In this document: positions 34,049 through 46,501 of the stretch, piece by piece
Layout: each line of letters begins with the position of its first letter
Position numbering within the stretch: position 1 is the first letter of the stretch
Source of the DNA: Heterohyrax brucei
Taxonomy: Eukaryota > Chordata > Mammalia > Hyracoidea > Procaviidae
Assembly: GCA_028571685.1 (NCBI GenBank)
Contig: CM053162.1
Span: 7,258,001 to 7,322,000, forward strand
Length of the DNA stretch: 64,000 nt
Direction: 5' to 3'
The notes under the pieces: generated by a model
The model's database searches: none
Seen by the model: only the letters and a program-made list of their open reading frames with translations
Told to the model about the DNA's origin: nothing
Translations under genes and position numbers: made by a program

Positions 34049-34208
34049 GGAAACCTTGGTAGCATAGTGGTTAAGTGCTATATCTGATAACCAAAAGGTT
34101 GGCAGTTCAAATCTACCAGGTACTTCTTGGAAACTCTATGGGGAGGTTCTACTCTGACATATAGGGTTGTTATGTGTCAGAATTAACTCAGTGGCACTAG
34201 GTTTAGGT
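34049..34208 (+). repeat. AfroSINE, intact, with 13-bp target duplication
   Basis: A 160-bp copy flanked by TTAATTTTTCATT at 34036-34048 and 34209-34221. It keeps pol III promoter elements: an A box tagcatagtgg (34060-34070) fitting TRGYNNANNGG, and a B box gttcaaatc (34105-34113) fitting GWTCRANNC. It is inserted in L1 ORF1 or the adjacent 5' UTR, so it is younger than that L1. Confidence 0.9.
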
Positions 34209-35856
34209 TTAATTTTTCATTTTGTTCTGTTGCATTTTGTTTAATCTCTAGGAGGAAATTAGTTGTTTTATATTCTACCTCTGATAATTTCAGGAAGGCT
34301 CCTTTATCTGGAAAGTTCTTTGATTATTTATTTTGAGAGCTTTCTGGAACCATGGTCTTCTGATTCTTTAAATGGTTAGATATTGATGTCTTTGCTCCAT
34401 CAAGAGCTGTTGAGTTTCTCTAGTGTTAAGCCAACAGGAGCTGTGGCATAGTTCTAAGATGGGAATACAGGCACTGCTAGATTTGGTTGCCAGCTGCTTT
34501 TGCATTCTCTAGTGACTTTCCCCAGCTGGGCTCTCAGGGCTGGCAAGCCCCACCTCTTGGATGTTGATACAACTCTCTGTTGTTATGTCAGTTGAGCCTA
34601 TGGTGTATTCCAGAGAGCTAAATACAGAAGGGGTCACCACAGTCAGCTGCCTTGGAGTGTTGCACCCTTTAGATGTGTTTAACTTAAAAACTGCCTTTTT
34701 ACTGAGAGGGGCACCATCCATCAGGTGCCAAGAACAACTGGGCCCTCAAGATTGGTAGGCCCTGCCTACTGGCTGGCAGAAATGGCACCTTACTTGTAGA
34801 GTCTCTGAGGGGCCCTTAGCTGGCTCTGTGATGTGCTTCAGTGAAGGGTGGTAGAAATGCCTCTGACCACTCAGCAATCTGTCACTGCTACATTCTCCAG
34901 CTGGTCTTGTTTTAAAAGCTGCCTTACTGCTGAGAGAGGTTCTGTTCAGCATCTGTTGAGAGCAGCTGGGCCCTCAGGGATGGCAGACTTCACCTCCCAG
35001 CTGACAGCAACAGTGCCTCATAGGCCATCCCCAGATGCTAACTCAAAAAAGGGAGGGGTTAGGGCACTGCCAATAGTGGCTGCCAGGCCCCACCATGATC
35101 TCTTGATAGGATTGTCTCAAAAACAGCTGTTCTGGAAAATTGCTTTCCAGATAGGCATTCTTGCTCAGCATAAGAATTAGCCCCTGCTCAGAAATCAGGC
35201 ATGGCTGACTCTGCCTCTCATCTGGCTGAGATGACATCCCAGTTGAGTCACCCTTCCTTCCCTGAGTCAGCAGAATCTACGGTGCAGCACAGAGAAGAGA
35301 GGGGGGAGGAGCACTGATACCCTCAGTTGGCATCCAGGCTCTCAAGATGTAGCTGTCCCAAACACAGTCTCTCTGCTGTAGTCTACACTGTTCACTTAAA
35401 CACTGTGGTTTGGCGCATTAGTGTGGCAGGCTTACAGGCTCAGGAGACCTACTCCATGCCTCCCAGATAACAAAGAAGGCATCTGTAACTGCAGCCTCCT
35501 CTAACAATACATCAGCAGAAGCAAGACCCAGTGTGCTGCTGTCTCACCTCTGACAGAGTCAGTTTCTCCTTTCCTGTCATTAAGTCCAATCTCATAACCC
35601 TCCACCAGATCCTGGGGGTCCCAGAATGTCCACACTGCTGTGTTTACTTGTTCTGAATTCTCAGAGGGAACTGAGGAGATGTGCATCTAGTCTGCCACCT
35701 TGGCTCCCTGCTCTGGAAACAGAATTTTTGCTTTTAATTTAATTTTGTTTTATTTTTCTTAGAGTTGAAAAAAATCTAAAAATATTTTGGGAACAATGGA
35801 CTAGATGACTTTAATGTTCTTCTAATTCACATATTTATGTGATTCTGCAAATAAAT

Positions 35857-36056
35857 GACCACTATGGATCCGACTTGACGGCACTTGGCTATGCTATTTT
35901 AGGAAACCCTGGAAGTGTGGTAGTTAAGCACTGTGCTAATCAAGTGGTCAGCAATTCAGACCCACCAGGATTTCCTTGTAAATTCTACAGAGCAGTTCCA
36001 CTCAGTCCTATAGGGTCACTATGAATTGGAACCAACTGAAAAACAGTGGATTCAGT
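35857..36056 (+). repeat. AfroSINE plus an extra SINE tail fragment
   Basis: 35857-35893 is only the tail ('ggatccgacttgacggcacttgg'). 35902-36056 is a complete copy from 'ggaaaccctggaagtgtggtagttaagc' to 'aacagtggattcag'. Confidence 0.8.
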
Positions 36057-36211
36057 TGATTTCTTCAGTATGCTTTTTTATGGAGCCCTGGGACATTGAC
36101 TGTTGCAATTAGATGGTATCCAGTCTCAATCACTGACTGCTCTAACAGAGGTCACAAACAGAGGTTGCCAGACAGAGTTGGAGAAAAATGTAGAACAAAA
36201 TTGTAACACAG

Positions 36212-36687
36212 TGTTTTAGTCATCCAGTACTGTTTTAATAGAAATACCACAAAATAGACGGTTTTAGTGAAGAAAAATTTATTCTTACACAGTCCGATAT
36301 ACTATAAGTGCAAATTCAAGGTGTCTCTGCAGGGGAAGGCTTTCTCTCTGTTGGCTCTGGAGGAAAGTCCTCATGTTGTATCAGTCTTTGATCAGGGAGC
36401 ATCTTAACACAGAAACCTCAGGTCTGAAGGATGCACTCTACTCCCAGTGCTACTTTCTTGATGATGTGAGGTTCCCAATTCTCTGCTTATTTCCCTCTTT
36501 TTTTATTTTATTTCCCATAGGATGAGAGGATAAAAAGTAGTCCAAGCCACACTCCAGGGAAAGTCCCTTAACAAGAGTTCATCAGAGATTAGGATGTATA
36601 GCATAGGAAAATCACAAAATACTGGGAATGATGGCCTAGCCAAATGACTACACACATTTTTTCAGGGACACAGTTCAATCTATCACA
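36212..36687 (-). mobile_element. MaLR/MLT1-like LTR, reverse
   Basis: Begins TGTTTTAGTCATCC and ends ATCTATCACA. On the minus strand the order equals that of 32313-32824. I could not see a matching duplication in the flanks, and the ends may have worn away. Confidence 0.8.
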
Positions 36688-36827
36688 GAGAGAGAGAAAC
36701 TTACTGGCCTGACAGAGACTGGAGAAATTCTCAGGATATGGAACATGGACTTCTTTTTAACTCAATACTGAAATTGCTCTTGAGATTCATCCTTTAGCCA
36801 AAGATTAGATAGGCCCATAAAAGAAAA

Positions 36828-37200
36828 TCAATAAATAAGGAAGGCTGAACAAGAATTGGTGTCTTTGAACTATGGTACTGGTTAACTGGCTATATCATCG
36901 ATTTCAAGTAGAAAGAACAAAACTGTCAGGGAAAAAACACAGCCAGAATGCTCCTTAAAGGCAAATATGGTGAGACTTTATTTCATCTGCTTTGGACATG
37001 TTATTAGGAAAGACCAGTTCCTGGAGAAGAACATCATACTTCATAGAGGGTCAGAGAAAAAGACAGTGGCTGCAATAGTGGGCTCAAATATAGCAACAAT
37101 TGTTAGGATGGCATAAGACCAGGTATTGTTTCATACTGTTGCACACAGGGTCATTAAGAGTTAGAACCTCCTTGGAGGTACCTAACAGTAACAATAATAA
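36828..37200 (+). repeat. RTE-clade LINE 3' end
   Basis: The order runs 'ggtgtctttgaactatgg', 'aggaaagaccagttcctggagaagaacatcatac', 'tgttaggatggcataagaccagg', 'acctaacagtaacaa'. It has short deletions and no open frame. Confidence 0.75.
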
Positions 37201-37703
37201 TATCTAGCTATATGATAGATATCAAAAAATGTGGGAAGAGGGTTGGCTAGAGAGGAAAGTTATAGAAGACATGAATTTATGTTCTCTATTATTAAAGAGT
37301 CCCCACTTTCATATGTGTATATGCTACCTCTTATTTAAAAATCTTAAGAGTATATAAAGGGAAATACCAATTAGGCACAAAATAATTAAACAATATTCAT
37401 TTGAAAAAAAATGAGGAACTACTTAAGGAATGGCAAACTGACTGAAAAAGTCTTCTGAAAATAGTACAGTTCTTGTACATGGACACTACAGAAAGGCCAA
37501 GAGTCAACTACTGGGCATCATTTTAAGCCAAGATCTTCCAGAAATATTTCTATGAAGAATATTTAAAATTAAATAGCAGACCCACCTTCCTCTCTGCAGG
37601 TGTGCTGAGAAACTGTAGAGAGATATCCTTGAGGACTTTAAGGGTGTTCCCTGCTTGAGGTCCAAGTTAGGTTAGCCCTAAAACCACAAAAATAAAAAAA
37701 ATA
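37201..37703. other. Unassigned intergenic DNA
   Basis: AT-rich, without frames or repeats that I recognise. Confidence 0.4.
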
Positions 37704-37838
37704 AAAACCTGTTGCTGTTGCCTACATTCTGACTCGTAGTAACCCTATAGGATAGAGTAGAATTGCCCTTATTGAGTTTCCAATGATTGTCTGGTAGATT
37801 TGAACTTGTAGTACTTAACCACTGTGTGTTTCCAGGTT
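37704..37838 (-). repeat. AfroSINE
   Basis: 'cattctgactcgtagtaaccctataggatagagtagaattgccc' marks the tail and body. The tRNA head is shortened near 37830. Confidence 0.8.
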
Positions 37839-38054
37839 AGCCTTAGCCCTACTCCTATTCCTAGGAAACTGATAACTTTAATAAATGCCATAATATTTTG
37901 TTCAAATCTCTCAGTTTTACTGACTAGTCTTCCATAATATGTGGCGTTTATATATAACTTTATGATGTTCAAAATTTTAGCATATTTATTAACCTTTTGA
38001 TCCTCCAAATATACTCATGTTCTCACAGGATGCTGAGGAAATGAGCTTAGCCAT

Positions 38055-38567
38055 TGTCGTGGATCAAATTGTGACCCCCCCCCAAATATTTGTAGCCATG
38101 TGCCTGAGCTATGATTCCCAGTATTGTGTGACTGTTCTCCGTTTTGTGATTTTCCTGTGCTGTATGTTAGAAGATTAGGATGAGACTACAAATCCCTTCA
38201 CAAGATCATCTCACTGCTCTACTGTAAAGGGAGTTTCCCTTTTCACCAACCTTAATCCTTTCATCCTAGAAGAAATAAAAGGAAATGGAAACAAACAGAA
38301 AATTTGATGCCTTACATCACCAAGAAAGCAGCACCAGAAGAGTGCATCCTTCAAACCTGAGGTTCCTGCACCAAGATGCTTACTGGACAATGACTGATGT
38401 AATACCAGACTTTCCTCCAGAGCTGACAAGGGTGAAAGCCTTCCCCTGAAGTGGACATCCTGAATATGAACTTGTAGCCTACTGGACTATGTAAGAATAA
38501 ACTTTCCTTTGTTAAAGCCATCCACTCTGTGGTATTTCTGCTACAGCAACACTAGCTGACTAAAACA
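38055..38567 (+). mobile_element. Solo MaLR/MLT1-like LTR
   Basis: A 513-bp copy from TGTCGTGG to TAAAACA, flanked by GCCAT (38050-38054) and TCCAT (38568-38572): a 5-bp duplication with one change. A C9 run near 38084-38092 stands where relatives have four to six C. AATAAA-like signal at about 38494. Confidence 0.85.
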
Positions 38568-38975
38568 TCCATGGACTATGACTTCTCCAAACTCACCCAA
38601 GCTCGTAAGTAGCTGAAGAATGGCATTTATTTCTGTTGACTGAGTAACAGCTCCTCTAATTTCTTTACTGGATACATCACTATTCTAATATGACTATTTC
38701 TCTAAAAACTATTTATCCCCTTTAAATGATTCCTTTTGATTCCCTAAAACCATCAGACAAAACAAAAAATAGGGAAGTCAGATTTATTCTTCCATCTCCC
38801 GAATGACAACAGCCAACCAATGCATTATTTCTATCATTTTATTTACCTCCTAAATAGTTCATCTAACTTCCCCCTTTCTTCTTCATCATCATTAAGCATC
38901 ATTGTTCTTTATCACTGTGTAGTGTTTCACTGAGTATATGTGTCACAGTTTGTTTATCCATTCTTCTGTTTTGGG

Positions 38976-41900
38976 TCATCTGGGTTGATTCCATCTTTTT
39001 GCTATCATGGACAGTGCAGCAATGAACATTTGTGTGCATGTATCTGTTCGTGTGATTGCCTTTGGTTCTGTAGGATATATTCTGAGCAGTGGGATTACTG
39101 GATCAAATGGTATATCTATTTCCAGCTTTTTAAGGAAGTTGTACCATTTTGCATCCCCATCAGTAGTGTAGAAGAGTTCCAATCTCTCTGCAGCCTCACC
39201 AGCTGTCGTTGTCTTGTGGTTTTTGGATCATGGCCAACTTTGTTGTGATGAGATAGTATCTCCTTGTAGTTTTGATTTGCAATTCTCTGATAACTAATGA
39301 CTGTGAGCATTTCCTCATTTGTATTTTGGGTGCCTGAATGTGTTCTTTGGTGAAGTGTCTGACCATCTCCTTTGCCCATCACTTAATTGGGTTATTTACA
39401 TATTTCTTGTTGATATTTGGCAAGCACCTTGTAGATTATGGATATCAGACGCCAGTCCGGCATGTAGTTGCCAAATATTTTTTCCCATTCTGTAGGTGGT
39501 CTTTTAATTATTTTGATAGTCTTTGGGTGAACAAAAGTGTTTGATTCTTAGTAGTGCCCATTTATTTATTTTCTCTTCTGTTGATCGTACTGTGTCTGTC
39601 AGATCTTGAAGTCTGTCTAAGCTGTGTGTTAAAGCTTCCATTGTTGACTTACTTTTTCTTGCGTGATATTTAATGTTTTAGGTTTGATATTTAGGTCTTT
39701 GACCCAGTTTGTGTTTGTTTTTGTATAAAATATAAGATACGAGTCTTGTTTCAGTTTTTTGCAGATAGATGTTCACTTTTCCTGGCGCCATTTGTTGAAG
39801 AGACTGTTTTAACCTGGTTTACAATCTTAGGGTGTTTGTTGAATGTTAATTGTTCTTAAGAGGATGGTAGCATCTTTGGGGTCTCAACACTGTTCCATTG
39901 GTCTGTATGTCTCTTTTTGTACCACTCACTACCAGGCTGTTTTGACTACTGTGGCTGTATAATAGTTTCTAAGGTCGGGTAGTATGAGATGTCTCACTGT
40001 GTTCCTCCTCTTCGGTAGTACATTACGTATCAAGGGTTTCTTCCCTTTCCAAATGAAATTGGTGATTTGTTTCCTCATCTTATTCAAAACATGTCACTAG
40101 AATTTGTATTGGGATTGCATTGTATATGTGGACCGCTTTGGGTAAAATAGACATCTTCACAATGTTAAGTCCTCCTATCCATGAGCAGGGTAGGTTTCTG
40201 CATTTATGTCATTCTGTCTTAGTTTCTTGCAGTAAGGTCTTGTAGTTCTCTTTGTATAGGTCTCTTATTTCTCTAGTTAGATTTGTTCCTAGGTATTCTA
40301 TCTTTACCTTCTTGAGGGCTGTTTCTTTAATGATCTCTTTGTTGATGTAAAGGAATGCTACTGACTTACTTTTGTTTATCTTATATCCTGATACTTTGCT
40401 GAACTCTTCTACTAGTTTGAATAGTTTACTTATGGATTTTTTAGGATTCTCTGCATATACAATCATATCATCTGCAAATAGGAAGAGTTTTACTTCCGTG
40501 CCAGTGTGGATGCCCTTTATTTCTTTGTTTTGTCTGATTCCTTTGGACAGAACTTCTAGTACAATGTTGAACAGAAGTGGTGAGAGTGGGCATCTTTGTC
40601 TAGTTCCAGTTCTCAAGTGGAATTCTTTCAATCTGTCTCCATGATGTAGGAGGTTGGCTTTGCGTAGATGCCCTTTATTGCATTGAGGAATTTGCCTTCT
40701 ATTCTTATTTGCTGAGAGTTTTTAGCATGAATGGACTTTGTCAAATGCCTTTTCTGGATCAATAGACAAAATCATGTGATCCTTATCTTTTGTGTTATTT
40801 ATTTGGTTGATCACATTAATAGTTTTTCTGATGCTGAACTAGCCTTGCATTCCTGATATGAATCCAACTTGGTCATATTGAATTATTTTTTTGATATGTT
40901 GTTGAATTATATTATCAAGGATTTTGTTGAAGACTTTTGCATCTGGGTTCATGAGTGATATTGGTATGCAATTTTCTTTTTCTACGGGATCTTTCCCTGG
41001 CCTTGGTATCTGGGTTATGCTGGCTTAATAGAATGAATCTGGGAGTACTCTATCTCTTTCTATGCTGTGAAATAGCAGCAGTAGTAATAGAGTTAACTCT
41101 TCACTAAAAGTTTGGTAGAATTCTCTGGTGAAGCCATCTGGGCCATGACTTTTTTTGGCTGGTAATTTTTTGATGACTTTTTCAATCTCTTCCTTTGTGG
41201 TGAGTTTAAGAAGTTGTTCTACTTCTTAATGACAATTTTGGTAGGTAACATGAATCTAGAAATTTGTCCATTTTCTCTAAAGTTTCAAATCTGTTAGAGT
41301 AGAACCTTTGTAGTATTCTGTTATGATACATTTGATTTCAGGTGGGTCTGCTGTGACATTTGCCATCTCATTTCTTATTTGGGTTATCTGTTTCCTCTCC
41401 TGTTTTTCTTTTGTAAGTTTAGCCAATGGTTTACCAAATTTGTCGATCTTTTCAAAAAACACACTTTTGATTTTGTCTTCGACTGTTCTTCTATTCTCTG
41501 ATTTATTTAGTTTTGCTATGATCTTTATTCTATGTTTTCATCTAGTGTCTGAGAGGTTCCTCTGTTGCTCTTTTTCTACTTGTTCAAGCTATAGGGCTAA
41601 TTCTTTGGTTTGAGTCCTTTCTTCCTTCTGGATATGTGTATTTATAGAGCTAAATCGACCTCTGAGAACAACTTTTGCTGTATACCACAGGTTCTGGTAG
41701 GTTATGTTTTCATTCTCATTTGACTCCATAAATTTTTTTGTGTCCTTGGTTTCTTCTATAATCCATGGATTTTTTAGCAGTGTTTTCTTCAGTTTTCATG
41801 AGCTCAAATTTCTATCTATGTTTTTTTCTGCTCTTGATTTAGACTTTTGTGGCTTTATGGTCCAAGAAGATGCTTTCCAATAATTTAGTGGTTTGTAATT

Positions 41901-42310
41901 TTTTAAGACTTACTTTATGTCCTAACCCATGGTCTATTCTGGGAAATATTCCATGTGAATTCGAGAAGAAGGTGTACTTATCTGTTGAGGGATAACAAGT
42001 TCTGTATATGTCAATGAGGTCTAGTTGGTTAATCATTGCAATGAGATCTTCTGTATCTTCACTGAGCATTTTTTTTGGATGATCTCTCCATTACTGCAAG
42101 TGGAGTACTGAAGGCTCCAACTGCCGTGGAATGACCTATCTTATTTTTCAATATAGTCAGCATTTGTTAGATGTATTTAGATGTTCTGGTATTGGGTACA
42201 TAAATATCTAATATTGTTAAGTCCTTTTCATGTATTGAACCTTTGAGCAATAAATACTGACCATCCTTGTCCATGATGGTGAATTTTACATTCAGTGTAT
42301 TTATTGATAT
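38976..42310 (-). pseudogene. L1 ORF2 relic with intact FADD box
   Basis: The endonuclease N-terminus is near 42310. The RT middle is open over 140 codons (40631-40209), with [20 protein letters not shown] and the catalytic LFADDMIVY; both aspartates are kept. The C-terminal LLGIYPTEPKAI region appears at 39182-38976. Elsewhere stops and shifts abound: adjacent frames at 39116-39382 and 41839-42069 lie in different registers. Not functional. Confidence 0.85.
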
Positions 42311-42710
42311 GTATGTGTTTACTTCTGCTATTTTGATATGTTTGTTTTTGTGTTGATGTTTTCTATGTTGCTCTTAATATTTAGTTCTGGGTCATTCTCT
42401 TTTATGAGTTCACTTTTCATCTTTTTTCAGTGTTGGCTTTGTGGTTGTTGAGAGTCCTATATTACATTTCTTGTTTTGATATGTTGCATTGTTATTGTGT
42501 TTTGCTGCTACAGTTATGATCCCCCTTAATAGTCTAAATTTAAACCCAGTTTTAACTTTTACATATCTTTTTAACTTCCTCTCCTTCTGAAAAGACTACA
42601 ACTACTGTAGTGTATCCCTCTTTTTAGTATGATAGTGTCATAGTTTTCTTGATATGATCTCTGGTTCCCTTCTTTTAACATTGTAGCTTTGACTGAGTTT
42701 TGTGACTTCT

Positions 42711-43480
42711 CTAACTTAGTAGGATTCTGAATGTTGTGTCCTGCATTGCCTCCTTAAATACACACTTAGTGTTTCTGTTTTTCTTAGCAAAGAGCTTATT
42801 TCTGCATTTCTTGTAGTTTTGATTCGGTTTTACAAAGTCTGTAAGATTATCTGCAAGTATCTTAATTTCATCATCATATTTGAGAGACAATTTTGCAGGA
42901 TATATAATTCTTGGTGGAAAGTTTTTCTCCTTCAAGGCTTTGAATGTATCATCCCACTGCCTCCTTGCCAGCATCTTTTTTGCTGAGAATTAGACAGACA
43001 CCCACAGCATTTCCCTCTGAATGTTAGCTTTGCTTTGAGCCTTGCTGTCTTTAAGAGAATCTCTTTATGTATCATGTATAATATGCCTTGGTGTTTTTCT
43101 TTTGGAGTCTGTTTTTTTGTGGTGTTCAATACACATCTTGGAAATCTATGTTCTCTTTTTTCATAATTTCAAGGAGGTTTTCCATCAGTAACTCAGCAAC
43201 AATATTCTCTGTGTTTTCAGCTATCCCTCCATTGTCAGGAACTCTAATCATTCATAGATTATTCCTCTTAATAGAGTCCCATATGTTTTTTGATGCTTCT
43301 TCATTTTTCTTATTACTTTTCTCTGATTTCTTCTCATATATGCTGGTGCCAGCTTCTCTATTCTCAAGGTCACTAAGTCCAACTTCTATCCCTCAACTGT
43401 GCTCGTTTGGCTTTGGATTGAATTGTCTAATTCTATCATTTTATTATTGATTTGCTGGATCTCAGATTGTTGATTTTCAA
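42711..43480 (-). pseudogene. L1 ORF1 relic
   Basis: Frames 43129-42932 and 42974-42711 carry the C-terminal domain (LARRQWDDTF...PRIIYPAKLSLKYDDEIK) in two registers, joined by a frameshift near 42970. The upstream coiled-coil part is recognisable only at DNA level. Confidence 0.75.
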
Positions 43481-44043
43481 TCAGTTCACATAGCTTGCTT
43501 AATTTTTCATTTTGCTCTGCTGCATTTTATTTAATTTCTAGGACAGCTCTATATATAATTCTTCTGTACTCAAACTCTGATAGTTTAAGAAAGGATTCTT
43601 CATTTGAGAGTTTTTTTGATTCTTTATTTTGGGTGTTTTCCATAGCCGTGGTGGACTGTTTCTTTAAATGGTTAGGAATGATTTCTTGCTTTTTGGCCAT
43701 CAAGAGGCTGTTTAGTTTCTCTGGTGTTACCTCAACAGGAAATGTGATATAGTTCTGAGAAGGGTGTTCATAACTAGCCTCCTTTTGTGTACTGTATTGA
43801 CTGGCCCAAGTGGACTCTCTGGGATGGCAGTCTCTGCCTCCTGGCTGGCAAAGACAGCAACCTACTTATCGAGTCACTGGGGAGCTGTCAGCTGAGCCTA
43901 TGATGCGGATCAGCATAGGCTGGAGGAGATGCTTCTGGGATACTCAGCAGTTATTTCTCCAGGCAGTCTAGTTTAAAAAACTGGGAGCTGTCCACCAGCT
44001 GCCGAAATCAATAAGGTTGTCCAGTGTGGCAGGCCCTGCCTTG

Positions 44044-44535
44044 CAAAGAACCTTTTTAAAGTATTGAAAAGGAAAGATGTCACCTTGATGACTAAGGTGT
44101 GCCTGATCCAAACCATGGTATTTTCAATTGCATCATGTGCATGTGAAAGTGGGATAATGAATAAGACAGACAGAAAAAGAATTGATGCCTTTTAACTGTG
44201 GTGTTGGAGAGGAATATTGAACGTATCATGGACTGCCAAAAGAACAAACAGATCTGTACTGGAAGAAGTACAAGAGTACTCCTTGAAGGCAAAGACTGTG
44301 AGACTGAACCTTACATGGGGTCAGCCCCTGCAGAAGGACATCATGTTTGTTAGAGTAGCAGGTCAGCAGAAAAGGGGAAGACCTTCAATGAGACAGATTG
44401 ACACAATGGCTGCAATGGGCTTAAGCATAAAAACAATTATGGATGTGGCACAAAACCAGACAGAGTTTTTTTCTGTTGTCCCTAGGGCTGCTATGAGTCA
44501 GAACCAACTGAACAGCACCTAACAAGAACTGGATT
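44044..44535 (+). pseudogene. RTE-clade LINE 3' end with 101-codon frame
   Basis: The DNA follows the RT C-terminal region to the tail ('cagcacctaacaagaac'). A 101-codon frame (44217-44522) has WTAKRTNRSVLEEVQ, KGRPS-type basic residues and RQIDTM, the same block as the frame at 13032-13466. Its upstream part is frame-shifted. It lies directly at the broken end of the minus-strand L1. Confidence 0.8.
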
Positions 44536-45835
44536 CTGAGTACACGCATCTCAGACTTGGGCAGAGATTTACCTTCGAGGCCCATTGGTATATAAATATT
44601 GACTCCTTGGCTTTGGATGATCCCATTCTCCTAGACTATCTGATTGGTGATCTCACTCCCTTGACCCTCCTAGGCTCTGTTCTTTTAGTCCTTGAGCATA
44701 GTAGTTCTATCCCTAGCTTTAGGGCTACTGTATTCTCTTGGCCTTTAAACATGGTGCCTCATCCTTGGACAAAATTCCCATTCTCTTTGACCACCTGCTT
44801 CCACTCTCCAGAACAGAGTTAGTGAAAATCTATCTCTTGGAAATTCAACAGGCTATGCATGGCTCTGCAGTTCAAAACCTGAGAGGCTGTAGCTTCACCT
44901 TATGAGACAAAGGAGTTCTATCATTTGAGACCAAGTTAGCCCAGCTCCTGATATTTCTTTCAACAAATCTGCTGACCTCCAAGCAACTCTGGGAATGGTT
45001 CTTTTCTTTTCTTGAAGGACAACAAATGTAGCTCCTTTGGCTTGTTTCTTGCCTGTAAAATTAGACAAGGCATAAAGAAGCATTCCTTCTTTTCAGTCTG
45101 TCTCTGTACCTTTCAGTCTAAGCTGATGGCTTGTTTTTGCTGTTGTAGTTGTTGAGATCCATCAATTACAGGCTTAATTTCTTTTACAAATGATTGCGTA
45201 GGCATTTCCTTGGTAAAAATTCTAGACCACATGTCCTTAGTTTATACAACAGTATTTTCCAAATCTTTAAGTTCTTTTTCCATTTTGTCCTGATCATTTG
45301 AAAGTCTCGTTCCTCCCATGTTTTACTGTAAGCAGTAAAGAGAAACCACATAGCCCCTTTCAGATCATATTTAGAAATCACTCAGCCAAATATGCAAGTT
45401 CATCACTCACACATTCCACTTTCCACAAACCATTTGAACATAATTCTAATAACTTCTTTTCCACTTCATAAACTATCAACCTTCCTCCATTGTCCAATCA
45501 CATGTTCATTTTTTTCTTCAAAGTCTCAGCATAAGCACATTTAACATCTTCAGGTCTGGCAATATGCTGTTGATGGTGCCAAATCTATTCTCTAAGATGA
45601 CAGGAGACTATGATTATCCTCACTTCCTCTTGATCCCTCACTAGAATTGTCTTTTGATGTCCGTAATTCTACCAATAATTTATTTGGTAGGAAATCTAGA
45701 CTTTTACTCCTAGACACTTTAAAAATCCTCCAACCTTTACCCATTATCCAATTCCAAAACTACATCCACATTGTAAGTACTTTTTAGAACAGCATTCCAC
45801 TCTCTGGTCTGGTACCAAATTCTTAGTTATTTGGG
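44536..45835 (-). mobile_element. MaLR (ERVL-type) internal sequence relic
   Basis: Next to the LTR at 45836, the minus strand opens with a primer-binding-site-like 'tttggtaccagaccagag' (about 45814-45831). After it come about 1.3 kb that resemble the non-coding or gag-derived internal region of MLT1/THE1-type elements. Two short minus-strand frames (45381-45184, 45083-44895) may be gag-derived but are broken. No pol or env is seen, as is usual for MaLRs. The low end is cut by the RTE fragment. An old, inert viral relic. Confidence 0.6.
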
Positions 45836-46501
45836 GCTGCTATCACAGAAATACCACAGAAGTATGGCTTTTCTGAACAGGAGTTTATTTTCTCACAGTT
45901 CAGGAGGCTACAAATCTGAATTCAGAGTGGCAGCTATAGAAGACTGTCTGCCTGTATGCTCTGAGGAAAATTTCTTGTCTCCTTTTAGGTTTTATTCCTA
46001 GATTCCTTGCTGATCATGAGGCAAGCATGATCTCCTCCATTTGGGCTCACTTCTTTGCTTAATCTGCCTTTCATGCCTCAAAAGAGATTCACTGAAGTCA
46101 CACTCCATGCTAATAACACATCATTAACAGAACAAAAATACACATTCTTGGGAAACCACAGATTAAACTCTACCAAGCAGCCAATTCCTGCTCAGAGCAA
46201 CCTGATAGAGTAGCTATAAGCTAAGAGCTATGACAACAATAAAACAAACCAACCTGTTGGCTTTGAGCAGATTCCAACTCAAAGCTACTTTATAGGACAG
46301 AGAAGAATTGCCCTATTGAGTTTCCAAGGAATGCCTAGCGGATTTAAACTACCGGCCTTTTGATTACCAGCCATAGTACTTAATCACTAAACCAACAGGG
46401 TTTCCATGCCAAGTGCCATCGAGTCAGATCCGACTCATGGTGTGTATAGGGGTTATTATTTATCACACACATTTTTGGGAGATACAGTTCAATACTTAAC
46501 A
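45836..46501 (-). mobile_element. MaLR 5' LTR, reverse, interrupted by SINEs
   Basis: On the minus strand the LTR starts TGTTAAGTATTGAACTG (46501) and runs to 'ataactaaga' at about 45836, with internal sequence following. AfroSINE DNA (about 46234-46440) divides it. It is the only LTR here with attached internal sequence. Confidence 0.65.
46234..46440 (-). repeat. AfroSINE plus a second SINE tail
   Basis: 46234-46405 is a full reverse copy ('ggctttgagcagattccaactc' tail side to 'ccaacagggtttcc' head). 46406-46440 is another tail ('aagtgccatcgagtcagatccgactcatgg') in the same orientation, retaining CpGs. Confidence 0.8.

Larger units (their letters stand above)
31256..35716 (-). mobile_element. 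L1, minus, copy B with 5' UTR and 5' end
   Basis: From the high end it starts 'ccagagcagggagccaaggtgg' on the minus strand, a typical L1 5' end. It has a 5' UTR of about 1.3 kb, ORF1 (about 34020-33270) and the ORF2 endonuclease. It stops in ORF2 at 31256, where copy A begins. A solo LTR (32313-32824) and a SINE (34049-34208) are inserted. There is no 3' part or poly-A, so the element was cut by recombination and not by ordinary 5' truncation. Confidence 0.8.
38880..44036 (-). mobile_element. L1, minus strand, lacking its 3' end
   Basis: On the minus strand: a partial 5' UTR (about 44036-43760), the ORF1 relic (43480-42711), the ORF2 start near 42310, then endonuclease, RT and C-terminus down to 38880. 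There is no 3' UTR or poly-A at the low end, so the 3' end was lost after insertion. The high end is cut where an RTE fragment begins. Confidence 0.85.

Noticed and set aside
34049-34120. A tRNA gene, because of good A and B boxes
   Set aside because: The tRNA-like part continues into SINE body and tail and has a flanking target duplication; no cloverleaf with proper acceptor stem is evident.
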